A DNA stretch of 64,000 nucleotides from Hyphomicrobiales bacterium (lineage in GTDB: Bacteria; Pseudomonadota; Alphaproteobacteria; Rhizobiales; JACESI01), in contig JACESI010000010.1 in the NCBI GenBank assembly GCA_013911885.1, forward strand, positions 1 through 64,000, read 5' to 3'. The position numbers and the translations under genes are program-made. Below the pieces are notes generated by a model, which worked only from the letters and a program-made list of their open reading frames with translations, was not told the origin of the DNA and did not search any database. Positions 8,601 through 20,135 of the stretch are shown piece after piece. Position 1 is the stretch's first letter. Every line of letters starts with the position of its first letter.

Positions 8601-9614
8601 GAGATCAATCTGGCGCGAGGTGATGTCGGCGGTGAAACGCACTTCCGGGCTGAAGGCAATCGCGACCGAGCCATTAAGATTGAGCGGTGCCTCGCGCCTG
8701 CCATCTTCGAAAACGGCATCCGTCAGTGTGAAGCCGAGCCTGTCGAGTTCAAAAGCGCCTTTGAGGCCCCAGGGAGCCTTGTCCTCGGTATTGCCGCTTG
8801 TGCCGGCTTTTTCAGGCTTATCTGCGAGGGGTTTTGGCTCCACTGCCATAGTGCCCTTATAGCGCAGGGCCGACTGATCAGCTGCCACCTCGGCGGGGCC
8901 GATTTCGCCATCAAAAACAGTGTTATAGAAGAGTGATTGAGGTTCGATAAGGGCCTTGACGCGCAAACTTCCATCGATCACCTTGCCGGTGCCGATCCGG
9001 AAGGTGAAAGGGTTGTCACGCTCCGTTGCCGTGCCCTCAAGTTTCCAGGGGCCGATAAGGGATTGGGCGGTCACGACGGTCTCGATTGCTTTGAGCTGGA
9101 TCGATTTTCCCTGCGCCACATCGGCGGCATAGACTGCGCCGTCACGGATGGTAAGCGGGCCGAGCTTGAAGGCAAAATTCTCACCGGAAAGGCCTCCGCG
9201 TCCATCGCCAGACCAGTTTGTCGTACCATCCTCGCGCAGGCGCAGGCTGATCTGCGGCGCATCGAGTTCCATGTCGATGACGTCGAAGGTGCGTTGCAGC
9301 AGGGGGATGAGTTCGAGGCGTATCTTGAGACGGCTTGCGCTCATCAGCGGCTCGCCGCCGGGTTCGCCGACTTCCAGATTGGTGAAGGTGAAGGTTGGGA
9401 TCGGCAGGAATTGCGCATCCGCTTCGCCCTTGACCTGGACCGGGTGGCCGATCAGGGCGCTTGCCTCGCGCTCGAAAACCGCCTTGTGATCCGACCAGTC
9501 GATGAAGAACGGCGCCACAAGGACGGCCACGAGGGCCGCAACGATGATACTTCCGATGATGATGAAGATTTGATTCAGTTGTCCGCTCCCCCGCTCCTTA
9601 AGGCCCACAGACAT
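5676..9614 (-). CDS. Large AsmA-family protein
   Basis: About 1312 residues. One N-terminal transmembrane helix (IFIIIGSIIVAALVAVLVAP) is followed by the AsmA motif FFIDWSDHKAVFEREASALIGHPV, then a very long repetitive beta-rich periplasmic region. The AsmA_2-like C-terminal domain (GSITLENAAIRRLNQATF) precedes a charged coiled coil rich in REQREAEEKAERERL and a proline-rich tail PLAPINIEDELRRLREGRLQ. AsmA/TamB-like proteins bridge the periplasm and are linked to phospholipid transport and outer-membrane integrity. The start is unsure: ATG 9614 is given, but a CTG just before NQIF, with GGAG upstream, is possible, and ATGs up to 9659 are also in frame. Confidence 0.85.
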   Translation of the reverse strand: MSVGLKERGSGQLNQIFIIIGSIIVAALVAVLVAPFFIDWSDHKAVFEREASALIGHPVQVKGEADAQFLPIPTFTFTNLEVGEPGGEPLMSASRLKIRLELIPLLQRTFDVIDMELDAPQISLRLREDGTTNWSGDGRGGLSGENFAFKLGPLTIRDGAVYAADVAQGKSIQLKAIETVVTAQSLIGPWKLEGTATERDNPFTFRIGTGKVIDGSLRVKALIEPQSLFYNTVFDGEIGPAEVAADQSALRYKGTMAVEPKPLADKPEKAGTSGNTEDKAPWGLKGAFELDRLGFTLTDAVFEDGRREAPLNLNGSVAIAFSPEVRFTADITSRQIDLDRAYGNGQASPLGVAETQDVLAGMIATMPRPGIPGEISVDITAVVVGGDVVRGINFKTRATDAGWRIDTLNATLPGATRLGFSGTVKTGPSMQVDGAVSLASSQPVAFARWWQPQSGDDARRLRIGSIDIQGQLAAETNAFRFTDLTATLGDSDISGSLSYARLSDRQKQFDATLSARKLDVDALQALGALFIGGSNLSGFGKNDTVALKLDAEKLVSATLEGRNASVDLKIANSVIDIRNLKIADFAGAEIDVSGTIRNPMTAPSGRVVGTVRAEAIEGLVKIAEAIAPGNPAVSYLRRNGASIVPVDVQVKFSGEQAEGRENAPPADFAATITGKLGGGTVSTGMRFVGDWQKPAAGNLEASFHATYADGAAFLSQIGWPAMDIGESGPAKVDLRANGTLASGLALAAEGEIENVKANTDLTVTLEENGTPRYQGMVKLKGDDGEPLLRLLGYGLPATGLGTDLDLSARIAGLGWNGTLNDVVGTIGGSKTSADLVYKGTDLSAKQPWKWSGKLAVERLSLPWILALATGEVLSPLALDLPAESETDTTDVTDEAENAPLDPAFWSQGQFSKPYLARLETRLEADLQVTSEAVDIGDLRELDAARFDLRLRPDSIDLDRISADFAGGSLNGSLRIANNEGAVTLSGNANLAEINAGTLLWSDSGRPLIEGKLSLASRFTGTGRSAQAVIATLSGGGSITLENAAIRRLNQATFRLLLEAADRDLSLERDTLLPIVEGHLDSGTLAVKKAESTFTIASGLVRIANTALENDTVKTRGNLTIDLPQMSLMGTIALSVDPAGIDATPVAGSTPEIAVNFDGPLDQPARSLDLQPLLGYLTVRRFENEVRRVEILQADILERQRLSRYARWISSEEEREQREAEEKAERERLEKIRASEEAARQKAEAAAREEKARAPDTPLAPINIEDELRRLREGRLQPPTNSSLQPNAPGLPGAFPPAQAPVGRPLILSPNPQ

Positions 9615-9991
9615 AGGATGACTGATTTTGTCCATGACCGTCGGCATGAAAACAAGCAAACCGATATGGCGTCAATATGAATTCGGATCCGTTTTTAACG
9701 GGATTTCCTTCTCTTTTGCAGGGGTTTGCGCGGTTTTTCAGCAAGCGCGTACCGCAACCGCCTGCGAAGCGCTGCCAGTCGCCGCCGATTGCGAGACCCT
9801 GGCTCCGTTCTTGCCGTGTTCTCGCTTTTCTATCATTGACTAGCCGAAGTGTGTTGACGTTATCGAGGACAACCTATGGGTTGACGCGGGCAAGGTAAAG
9901 ACCGCACGTTGCTGCTCACGCGCGGCCGGGGCGAAAGCCGGATCATGCCATCGAAAGGCAGCGGAAGGCACTTGAAAAGAGGAAATCAAGA
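9615..9991. other. Intergenic stretch, no gene recognised
   Basis: The region between the AsmA gene and the plus-strand methyltransferase gene presumably holds divergent promoters. A 73-codon frame at 9677-9898 has no ribosome-binding site and no recognisable similarity, so I do not call it. GAGGAA before 9992 is the ribosome-binding site of the next gene. Confidence 0.4.
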
Positions 9992-10462
9992 ATGGAAGGA
10001 CAACATGCGCTCGCGCTCAAAATACCGCCGCCGGTGGTGGGTTTGGTCGCGGCGATCCTGATTTATGCGCTTGCGCAGCTTTGGCCTCAATGGAATTTCG
10101 ACTTTCCCTTTCAAAATGTGCTCGCGATTGTGCTGGGCGCCACCGGTCTTGCGTTCGACGGGGCGGCGATTGCAGCGTTTTTTGCCGTGCGCACCACGGT
10201 CAATCCGATGGCGCCGGGATCGACCAGTTCGCTCGTGACAAGCGGGCTTTACCGCGTGACACGCAACCCGATGTATCTTGGATTGCTCCTCATTCTTTCC
10301 GGGGTTGCAGTCTATATCGGAAATCCGCTTGCGCTCACTGTGATCGCGGGGTTCATTGCCTATATCACGCGGTTTCAGATCATGCCGGAAGAGGCGCTGC
10401 TCAGACAGAAATTCGGGGCGGACTTTACGCTTTACTGCGCGCGCGTGCGACGCTGGCTATAG
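9992..10462 (+). CDS. Isoprenylcysteine carboxyl methyltransferase (ICMT/PEMT)-like membrane protein
   Basis: A 156-aa integral membrane protein with about four hydrophobic segments (for example VVGLVAAILIYALAQLW and YLGLLLILSGVAVYIG). It carries the ICMT/PEMT-family core SSLVTSGLYRVTRNPMYLG and the C-terminal EEALLRQKFGADFTLYCARVRRWL, where RNPMYL and the EE pair belong to the S-adenosylmethionine-binding face. Bacterial members are often called putative isoprenylcysteine or phospholipid methyltransferases; the substrate is unknown. RBS GAGGAA lies close upstream of the ATG. It converges with the cupin gene. Confidence 0.85.
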   Translation: MEGQHALALKIPPPVVGLVAAILIYALAQLWPQWNFDFPFQNVLAIVLGATGLAFDGAAIAAFFAVRTTVNPMAPGSTSSLVTSGLYRVTRNPMYLGLLLILSGVAVYIGNPLALTVIAGFIAYITRFQIMPEEALLRQKFGADFTLYCARVRRWL

Positions 10463-10562
10463 CGGGTTTCAGATTGCTTCGAGCCGATCAGCTTTTCCAT
10501 GCAAAGCGCTAACGCGCCGCCACAGGCCCGTGACACCGACATCCCGTGTGAATGGCGCGTTG

Positions 10563-11258
10563 TCAGACGGTTGCAAAAGCCTCGCGATCAAGATGGGCGA
10601 GATGGCCCTCCTTGACCCAGACCAGCGCGCCTTTGCTGCCGGTCAGAGCCGAAAGCGGTGCGCCGACCGGAAGCCTGAGCCAGGATTGCGTGGCAAAGCT
10701 CTCGCCGGCCTCTTCGAAGCCGCCTTCGATCACGAAAATCTCGATACCCCCGCGCGGCGTGAAGTTGATTGGCTTGCCAGCATCCCAACGCTCAAGGCGT
10801 ACCTCTTCGCGGCCATCGTTGAAAAGGGAGGCAAGTTCGGCATTGTCACGACCGACAACCTTGAACAGGCCGATCTTGTTGGTGTCCGCGATAATATGGG
10901 ATGTATCGCTTTTCTCCATCTGCCAGAGTTTGACAAGAATGGTGCAGCCATCATCCGATCCCGGTGTATGGCGCGAATTCGGCGGGTTGCGGATGTAGCT
11001 TCCTTTCGGGAAATCGCCGTGCTCGTCCTGAAAGACGCCATCGAGCACCAGGAACTCCTCGCCGCCGCTATGAACATGCGGTGAGAATTTGCTGCCCGGC
11101 GCATAACGCACGATCGTGGTGGCGCGGGCAACCTCATCACCGATGCGCTCGAGCATGCGCCGTTCGACGCCTTTCATCGGAGAGGCGCGCCAGGCAAGAT
11201 CTGCGCCATGCACGGCGGCGCGCAAAGTGAAATCAGCGTTCAATTCCAACTTTTCCAT
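10563..11258 (-). CDS. Bicupin protein, ChrR-like cupin family
   Basis: A 231-aa two-cupin protein. The first repeat carries the metal-binding pattern PGSKFSPHVHSGGEEFLVLDG with GSYIRNPPNSRHTPG. The second repeat (INFTPRGGIEIFVIEGGFEE, then GAPLSALTGSKGALVWVKEGHL) is more divergent and lacks most histidines. Such proteins resemble the cupin part of the anti-sigma factor ChrR and putative acetylacetone-cleaving or quercetinase-like enzymes; the activity here is unknown. ATG 11258 is preceded by AAGGAG about nine bases upstream and is preferred to ATG 11279. It is divergent from tetR, with the operator at 11306-11323 between them. Confidence 0.75.
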   Translation of the reverse strand: MEKLELNADFTLRAAVHGADLAWRASPMKGVERRMLERIGDEVARATTIVRYAPGSKFSPHVHSGGEEFLVLDGVFQDEHGDFPKGSYIRNPPNSRHTPGSDDGCTILVKLWQMEKSDTSHIIADTNKIGLFKVVGRDNAELASLFNDGREEVRLERWDAGKPINFTPRGGIEIFVIEGGFEEAGESFATQSWLRLPVGAPLSALTGSKGALVWVKEGHLAHLDREAFATV

Positions 11259-11305
11259 TTGGTTTCGCTCCTTGCACATCGCTGAGCTGAGATCGCGCTC
11301 AGTTC

Positions 11306-11323
11306 ATCTATCTAGTGATAGAT
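11306..11323. promoter_or_regulatory. Inverted-repeat operator between cupin and tetR genes
   Basis: ATCTATC-TAGT-GATAGAT is a 7-4-7 inverted repeat in the divergent promoter region, well placed for a TetR-family dimer to control both genes. The similar repeat at 1385-1402 upstream of the GST gene makes chance less likely. Confidence 0.6.
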
Positions 11324-11407
11324 TGTTTGCGACATTGACGAAAACCTCGTCCTGTGTCAATCCCTGTCAGATTATGAAAACCCGCGACCGATCCTTTGAA
11401 AGCTATC

Positions 11408-11956
11408 ATGACGACAAGCGAAAAACTTCTTGATGCTGCTGAATTGCGCATGCGCCGGACCGGCTACAACACGGTCAGTTTCCGCGATCTCGCGGCCGAT
11501 ATCAATATCAAGAGCGCAAGCGCTCACTATCATTTTCCGCGCAAGGAGGATTTGGGTCTCGATCTTGTCAAACGCTATCATGCCCGGTTTTTCACCACGC
11601 TTGACGCGGCTGCCGCAGGGGAGAATACCCGGCGCGGCAAGATCGAGTGCTTCCGCCTTGCCTATCGCTCGGCGCTTGTCGATGATCGGTCGATGTGCCT
11701 CTGCGGTCTTCTCGGTTCGGAAATCGCGAGCCTGCCGGATGCAGTGGCGACCGAAGTGAAAGGCTTTTTCAAAGCCAGTATCGAGTGGGTTGCAAGTATT
11801 CTCGCGGATGGCACGCCGCAGATGCGGCACAATAACGAGGCAGCGGGCTTTGTCGCAACGATGCAGGGCGCGCTGATGCTGGCAATATGCATGGAAGATG
11901 CCGCACTGTTCGATGCCATGACCGAGCGTGCGCTCGACCTTATTGCTGGCGATTGA
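11408..11956 (+). CDS. TetR-family transcriptional regulator
   Basis: A 182-aa regulator. The N-terminal helix-turn-helix (SEKLLDAAELRMRRTGYNTV then SFRDLAADINIKSASAHYHF) is a standard TetR_N domain; the C-terminal domain (about 80-182) resembles TetR regulators whose ligand pocket senses small electrophiles (AcuR/NemR-like, by resemblance only). ATG 11408 is chosen; a TTG at 11396 is in frame. It is divergent from the cupin gene and probably represses it, itself and the GST gene through the shared inverted repeat. If so, a reactive or electrophilic signal is a plausible inducer, which is inference. Confidence 0.9.
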   Translation: MTTSEKLLDAAELRMRRTGYNTVSFRDLAADINIKSASAHYHFPRKEDLGLDLVKRYHARFFTTLDAAAAGENTRRGKIECFRLAYRSALVDDRSMCLCGLLGSEIASLPDAVATEVKGFFKASIEWVASILADGTPQMRHNNEAAGFVATMQGALMLAICMEDAALFDAMTERALDLIAGD

Positions 11957-12117
11957 ATAATTGTACTTTCCGGGAACCGACAGCACCCTCGCGCATTCCT
12001 GATGGGGGAAGAAGTATTTGCGCAGAGCTGTTAATCGCCATGAGATCAGGCTGCAACCATCCTGTTGGGAGATGTCGCGCGGCGCGCGGCCATTTTCCCC
12101 GTCCGTCGGTGTCGGCG

Positions 12118-13776
12118 TTACGGGCTCTCCGTGATGGTCACGACCGGGGCCTCGACGTTGCCCGCCTCAACGAGATGGCTGATCAGAAAGCCGTTTGCTG
12201 CCATGATCACGCTCCTCGCCGATGGTCGAGCGATGCCCGCGGAGATGGCCACTGTTTTCGCAAGGCCTTTGATGTCCATGCTCACCGGATATTGCGAAAG
12301 GTTGAAAACGCAAAGGCAATCCCGCCTGCCGTCTTCCCCTTTACAGGTTCGCACAAAGGCAAGCACCGGCTCAGGGGTTGCGAGAAAAATGGTCCCGCCG
12401 AGCCTGAGTGCTGGGGAGGATTGCCGAAGAGCGATCATCGCGCGGTAGAAGGCGAGCACGGATCCGCTTTCCGCTTCCTGCGCCAGCACATTGCGGCTTT
12501 TTTGCAGTTCCTTCACGGGAAGCCAGGGTGTTGCGGTGGTAAAGCCTGCATGCTGCGAGGAATCCCACGGCATCGGTGTGCGGCAGCCATCGCGGCCCTT
12601 ATATTCCGGCCACATGCGAATGCCCGGCGGATCGGTCAATTCCGCGAAGTCGAGTACGGTTTCGGGAAGGCCGAGTTCTTCACCCTGATAGATACCGACC
12701 GAGCCTTCGAACGATAACAAAAGCGCGGCCGACTGTTTAGAAAGCGCATCCGGCTCCGCGCTTGAGGCCGCCCAGCGCGTGACATGGCGCTCGACATCAT
12801 GGTTGGAAAAACTCCAGCTTGGCCAGCCATCCGCGGCGCGGGCGAAGAAGGTCGCGATACAGTCGCGAAAATGACCGGCGCTGAATTTCGGCCCGAGCAT
12901 GTCGAAAGAATAGGCCATGTGCAGTTTATCGCCGCCCTCGGTATAGGCGGCCATCGTGTCGATGGAGTGGTGTTCATCGCCGACCTCGCCGACCAGCATG
13001 CGGTCTGGATAGCGGTCCACGAGGGCGCGGAGCTTTTTCAGGAAAGCGAGATTTTCCGGCTGGCTCTTCGAGTGGATATGATCCTGCGCATCATAGGGCT
13101 TGACCCAGTATTTGCCGGCCTGCGATGGTTCCGGCGGATCATCGCGCAATTGCCGGTCGTGGAAATAATAGTTCACCGTGTCAAGGCGGAAGCCGTCAAC
13201 GCCGGCTTTGAGCCAGAAATCGACCGTCTCCAGCACGGCATCCTGCACCGCTTCGCAGTGAAAATTGAGGTCCGGCTGCGAGGTCAGGAAATTGTGGAAG
13301 TAATATTGGCCGCGTCTTGCCTCCCATTCCCAGGCTGATCCGCCAAACAGGGATTGCCAGTTGTTCGGCGGTGAGCCGTCCGGCTTCGGATCGGCCCAGA
13401 CAAACCAGTCCGCGCGGGCGTTGTCGCGTGAGCTTCGGCTCTCGACAAACCAGGGGTGGCGGCTTGCGGTATGGCTCAGGACCTGATCGAAAATCACCTT
13501 GAGGCCGAGAGAATGTGCCTTGTCGAGGAGCGCGCGGCAATCGTCGAGCGTTCCGAAAAGCGGGTCGACGGCGGTGTGATCCGACACATCATAGCCCATG
13601 TCCTGCATCGGGGACTGAAAGATCGGCGAGAGCCAGATGCCGTCAACGCCAAGGCTTGCCACGTGATCAAGGCGTCGGGTAATGCCCTTGAGATCGCCGA
13701 TACCGTCGCCATTGTCGTCCTGGTAAGAGCGCGGATAGATCTGATAAATACACGCACCACGCCACCATTCTCTCAT
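12118..13776 (-). CDS. Alpha-glucosidase / oligo-1,6-glucosidase-like GH13 enzyme
   Basis: A 552-aa GH13 enzyme that hydrolyses terminal alpha-glucosidic bonds of short glucans. It starts MREWWRGACIYQIYPRSYQD, typical of GH13 alpha-glucosidases. Catalytic residues are visible: nucleophile Asp in GFRLDTVNYY, acid Glu in LVGEVGDE and transition-state Asp in SNHDVERH. There is no signal peptide, so it is cytoplasmic. The ATG at 13776 overlaps the glgX stop (13773) as ATGA. It is the last gene of the glycogen operon and probably degrades the malto-oligosaccharides released by GlgX and GlgP. Trehalose- or sucrose-type specificity cannot be excluded from sequence alone. Confidence 0.9.
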   Translation of the reverse strand: MREWWRGACIYQIYPRSYQDDNGDGIGDLKGITRRLDHVASLGVDGIWLSPIFQSPMQDMGYDVSDHTAVDPLFGTLDDCRALLDKAHSLGLKVIFDQVLSHTASRHPWFVESRSSRDNARADWFVWADPKPDGSPPNNWQSLFGGSAWEWEARRGQYYFHNFLTSQPDLNFHCEAVQDAVLETVDFWLKAGVDGFRLDTVNYYFHDRQLRDDPPEPSQAGKYWVKPYDAQDHIHSKSQPENLAFLKKLRALVDRYPDRMLVGEVGDEHHSIDTMAAYTEGGDKLHMAYSFDMLGPKFSAGHFRDCIATFFARAADGWPSWSFSNHDVERHVTRWAASSAEPDALSKQSAALLLSFEGSVGIYQGEELGLPETVLDFAELTDPPGIRMWPEYKGRDGCRTPMPWDSSQHAGFTTATPWLPVKELQKSRNVLAQEAESGSVLAFYRAMIALRQSSPALRLGGTIFLATPEPVLAFVRTCKGEDGRRDCLCVFNLSQYPVSMDIKGLAKTVAISAGIARPSARSVIMAANGFLISHLVEAGNVEAPVVTITESP

Positions 13777-15791
13777 GTCAGGTCCTTTCGCGCCGTCTTT
13801 GCGGTTTGTTCGAGAAAAAGGGTAATGCTGCGCGGCGGTGCGACGAAGGTACCGCCTGCATGATCGGGCAGCTTTAATCCATCCAGGACCGTCCACCAAT
13901 GAAGCCCCGCATCCGGTCGCGGCGCGCAAAAGGGCACGCTTTCCTGCCCGCGGTTGATGCAGGCGAGCAGCCGGGGGGCGGCTGCCTCATCGGTTGCAAG
14001 ACATAGCATTAACGGGGCTGTGCCGGGGGTGTGCCAGTCGGCCTGCGTCATGATGCAGCCTGACGCGGTCAGCCAGACGATATCGGGCTTTTCTTGTGCA
14101 CCCTTTGGCGCACCCTTCGGCGCACCGGTCAGAAAGCTGGTTGCCTGAAGTGCGGGAAGGCGTCTTCGAAGTCGGCTCAGCGCTTTGGCATGGGCAAGAA
14201 GATCATGGTCCTGGCTTTCCCAGTCGATCCAGGTTATCGCATTATCCTGCGCATAGGCGTTGTTGTTGCCCTGCTGGCTGCGGCCAAAAGCGTCGCCTGC
14301 CGACAACATGATCGTACCGCGTGAAAGAAACAGCGTGGTAAGGAGCGCCATGATATCGCGCCGCCGCCTTTCCGTGACAGAGGGGTCATCTGCGACACCT
14401 TCAACGCCGTTATTCCAGCTCAGATTCTCGTTGTGACCATCGCGGTTTTCTTCGCCATTCGCGTGGTTGTGCTTGTTCACATAGGAAACGCAGTCTGCGA
14501 GGGTAAAGCCGTCATGAGCGGCGATGAAATTGACCGAGCGGGTCTCATGACCTGAAAACCGGTCGGATGAACCGGCAAGGGCGGTTGCGAAATCGGCAAG
14601 CGCACCATCGTCACCGCGCCAGAAGCGGCGGATCCGGTCGCGGGCCTGATCGTTCCATTCGAGAAACGGTTTTGGAAAGCGGCCAAGCTGATAGCCGCCC
14701 GGTCCGATGTCCCAGGGTTCGGCGATGAGGATGCGATCGGAAAGAACCGGGTCGCTTATGATCGCCTTCAGGGTTTCGGCGTCGCTGTCAAAGCCGTCAG
14801 TCGTGCGCCCGAGAACCGGCGCAAGATCGAACCGGAAGCCGTCGACGCCGCCCTTCAGGACAAAATGCCTGAGCGATGCAAGCACCATCGTGCGGATTGC
14901 CGGTTTGCTGCAATCAATCGTGTTGCCACAACCGGTATCGTTGATGAGCCGGTGCTCTGCGTCGTGGCGATAGGCGGTGTGGTTGTCAAGGCCGCGCAGC
15001 GCAAGGGTCGGGCCTTTCGCATCGCTCTCGCCGGTATGATTGAAGACAAGATCAAGGATGACGCTGATGCCGTGCTCGCCAAGTTTCGCGGTCAGTTCGG
15101 CAAGGTCCGCCGTGCCGTTCGGCGCAAGGCGCGGATCAAGCGCCATGAAGGTGACCGGATTATAGCCCCATGCATTGGCAAGCCCGAGAGGCGGAAGGTG
15201 CCGCTCGTCAATCCAGGCGGTGATCGGCATCAGTTCCACCGCCGTTGCGCCGATTGCTTTCAGATGGTCAAGGATCGCGGGCTCACCGAGGGCTGCAAGC
15301 GTGCCCCGCTTATCAGGCACCACACCGGGGTGGCGCATGGTGAACGCACGGACATTGATTTCATAGATCAATTCCCCCGGCTTGAAGTGCACCGGTCGCC
15401 GCGGGGCATCAGCCAATATCTCGATCATTGATTTCGCAACAAGGGGGGCGGTGTCGATGGCTTCATCGCGGTGGGCGGCAAGGCGCGGATCATAGCGCCA
15501 GGCCCGGTCGATCCGCGTCGCATAGGGGTCGATCAGGAGTTTTGCGGGATCAAACCAGAACCCCTCATCGGGCGCATAGCGGCCATCGGCGCGGTAGCCA
15601 TAGGTGGCCCCATCCGGCAGGCTGTCAATCGTGAGCACGAAGTCGTCTCCGTTACGCGTCATGGCGAGGCGGGCGGTTTCGGTTTCACCATCGAACAGGC
15701 AGAGATGCACCGTCGCGGCCGCTGGGGCGCGCACCCGAAAGCTGGTGCGTTTGCCCTCAGTCGTAGCGCCGAAGGGTAAGCTTTCCGCCAT
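13773..15791 (-). CDS. glgX: Glycogen debranching enzyme
   Basis: A 672-aa isoamylase-type GH13 protein that hydrolyses alpha-1,6 branches of phosphorylase-limit glycogen. An N-terminal CBM48 (about residues 1-110, FGATTEGKRTSFRVRAP) precedes the barrel. Family-specific stretches include NVRAFTMRHPGV, GVDGFRFDLAPVLGR (nucleophile Asp), ILIAEPWDIGPGGYQLG (acid Glu), SVNFIAAHDGFTLADCVSY and the GlgX hallmark NGEENRDGHNENLSWNNG. Its start lies two bases after the pgm stop and its end overlaps the alpha-glucosidase start. A short duplication PKGAPKGAQ in the C-terminal region is a curiosity. Confidence 0.97.
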   Translation of the reverse strand: MAESLPFGATTEGKRTSFRVRAPAAATVHLCLFDGETETARLAMTRNGDDFVLTIDSLPDGATYGYRADGRYAPDEGFWFDPAKLLIDPYATRIDRAWRYDPRLAAHRDEAIDTAPLVAKSMIEILADAPRRPVHFKPGELIYEINVRAFTMRHPGVVPDKRGTLAALGEPAILDHLKAIGATAVELMPITAWIDERHLPPLGLANAWGYNPVTFMALDPRLAPNGTADLAELTAKLGEHGISVILDLVFNHTGESDAKGPTLALRGLDNHTAYRHDAEHRLINDTGCGNTIDCSKPAIRTMVLASLRHFVLKGGVDGFRFDLAPVLGRTTDGFDSDAETLKAIISDPVLSDRILIAEPWDIGPGGYQLGRFPKPFLEWNDQARDRIRRFWRGDDGALADFATALAGSSDRFSGHETRSVNFIAAHDGFTLADCVSYVNKHNHANGEENRDGHNENLSWNNGVEGVADDPSVTERRRRDIMALLTTLFLSRGTIMLSAGDAFGRSQQGNNNAYAQDNAITWIDWESQDHDLLAHAKALSRLRRRLPALQATSFLTGAPKGAPKGAQEKPDIVWLTASGCIMTQADWHTPGTAPLMLCLATDEAAAPRLLACINRGQESVPFCAPRPDAGLHWWTVLDGLKLPDHAGGTFVAPPRSITLFLEQTAKTARKDLT

Positions 15792-15793
15792 GA

Positions 15794-18863
<3,070 letters not shown>

Positions 18864-18867
<4 letters not shown>

Positions 18868-20135
18868 TCGTAAAACAGTCCCGCGCTATCGAGCATGTTC
18901 TGGGTGATGAGACAGATACCGTTTTCGGTCCGGCGGAAGCGTTTCGCGTCGCCTTCGGGATCTTCGCCGACCACAAGACCGGCGGGGATTTTTACACCGC
19001 GGTCTAGCACGACATTGCTGAGCCGCGCCCCGCGCCCAATGACGCATTCCGGCAGAACAACTGCATGCTGAAGCGCCGAATAGGACCGGCAGAGCACGCC
19101 GGTGAAGAGCAGCGAATTATCGACCTTCGCGCCGGAGATGATGCAATCGCCGGAGACGAGGGAGGAGACCGCCGTACCGCGCCGACCATCGACATCATGC
19201 ACGAATTTCGCCGGCGGCCGGATTTCCGCATAGGTCCAGATCGGCCAGGAGCGGTCGTATAGATCAAGTTCGGGCACAATATGGGTGAGATCGATATTGG
19301 CCTGCCAGAAGGCGTCGAGAGTTCCGACATCGCGCCAATAGGATTTGCTGTCGGGAAATTCGCGGACGCATGATTTCTCGAAACGGTGGGCAACCGCCTT
19401 CGCATTCCTGACGAGATGGGGGATGATGTCCTTGCCGAAATCGCGGCTGGATTTCGGGTCGGCGGCATCGCGGCGCAACTCTTCGATGAGAAAGCTTGTC
19501 GAGAAAACGTAAATGCCCATCGAGGCGAGGCAATGGCTGGGCTTGTCGGGCATGGTTGGAGGATGCTCGGGCTTTTCGATGAAGTTGATGATGCGGTCCG
19601 TCGCGTCGACATGCATGACACCGAAGCCGCTTGCTTCCTCGCGTGGGACTTCGAGGCAGCCGATGGTTACATCCGCCCCCGCATCCACATGCTGTTGCAG
19701 CATGATCTCATAGTCCATCTTGTAGATGTGATCCCCGGCGAGAACCACCATATATTCGGTTTCATAGGTCTCGATGATGTCGATATTCTGAAAGATCGCA
19801 TCGGCGGTGCCCTCATACCACTGGGTTTCCGACACACGCTGGCTTGCCGGCAGAATATCGAAACTTTCATTGCGCTCGGGTCGGAAAAAGTTCCAGCCGC
19901 GCTGCATGTGGCGGATCAGGGAATGGGCGCGATACTGGGTGGCGACGCCGATCCGGCGGATACCTGAATTCAGTGCATTGGAGAGGGCAAAATCAATGAT
20001 CCGGGTTTTGCCGCCGAAATAGACTGCAGGCTTTGCCCTGCGGTCGGTCAGTTCCATCAGCCGCGACCCGCGCCCGCCTGCCAGCACATAGGCCATGGCA
20101 TCGCGCGACAGCGGTGCATTCTTCCTTTCGGTCAT
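18864..20135 (-). CDS. glgC: Glucose-1-phosphate adenylyltransferase
   Basis: A 423-aa enzyme making ADP-glucose from ATP and glucose-1-phosphate, the regulated step of bacterial glycogen synthesis. The signature [20 protein letters not shown] carries the nucleotide-binding and regulatory residues, and [18 protein letters not shown] and [13 protein letters not shown] loops follow. The C-terminal left-handed beta-helix (about 300-423) is complete. The chosen start [10 protein letters not shown] at 20135 overlaps the glgB stop as ATGA; an upstream in-frame ATG at 20168 would overlap glgB by 37 bases and is less likely. Fructose-6-phosphate/pyruvate activation, usual in alphaproteobacteria, is not shown by the sequence. 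Confidence 0.97.

Noticed and set aside
9677..9898. 73-codon plus-strand frame in the AsmA/ICMT gap
   Set aside because: No RBS, no recognisable motif and a low-complexity arginine/serine composition.
10511..10561. Inverted repeat AACGCGCC/GGCGCGTT between the ICMT-like and cupin genes
   Set aside because: 35-nt loop and no U-run; unlikely to act as a terminator.
11372..11986. 204-codon minus-strand frame opposite tetR
   Set aside because: Shadow of the TetR regulator; no RBS or domain.
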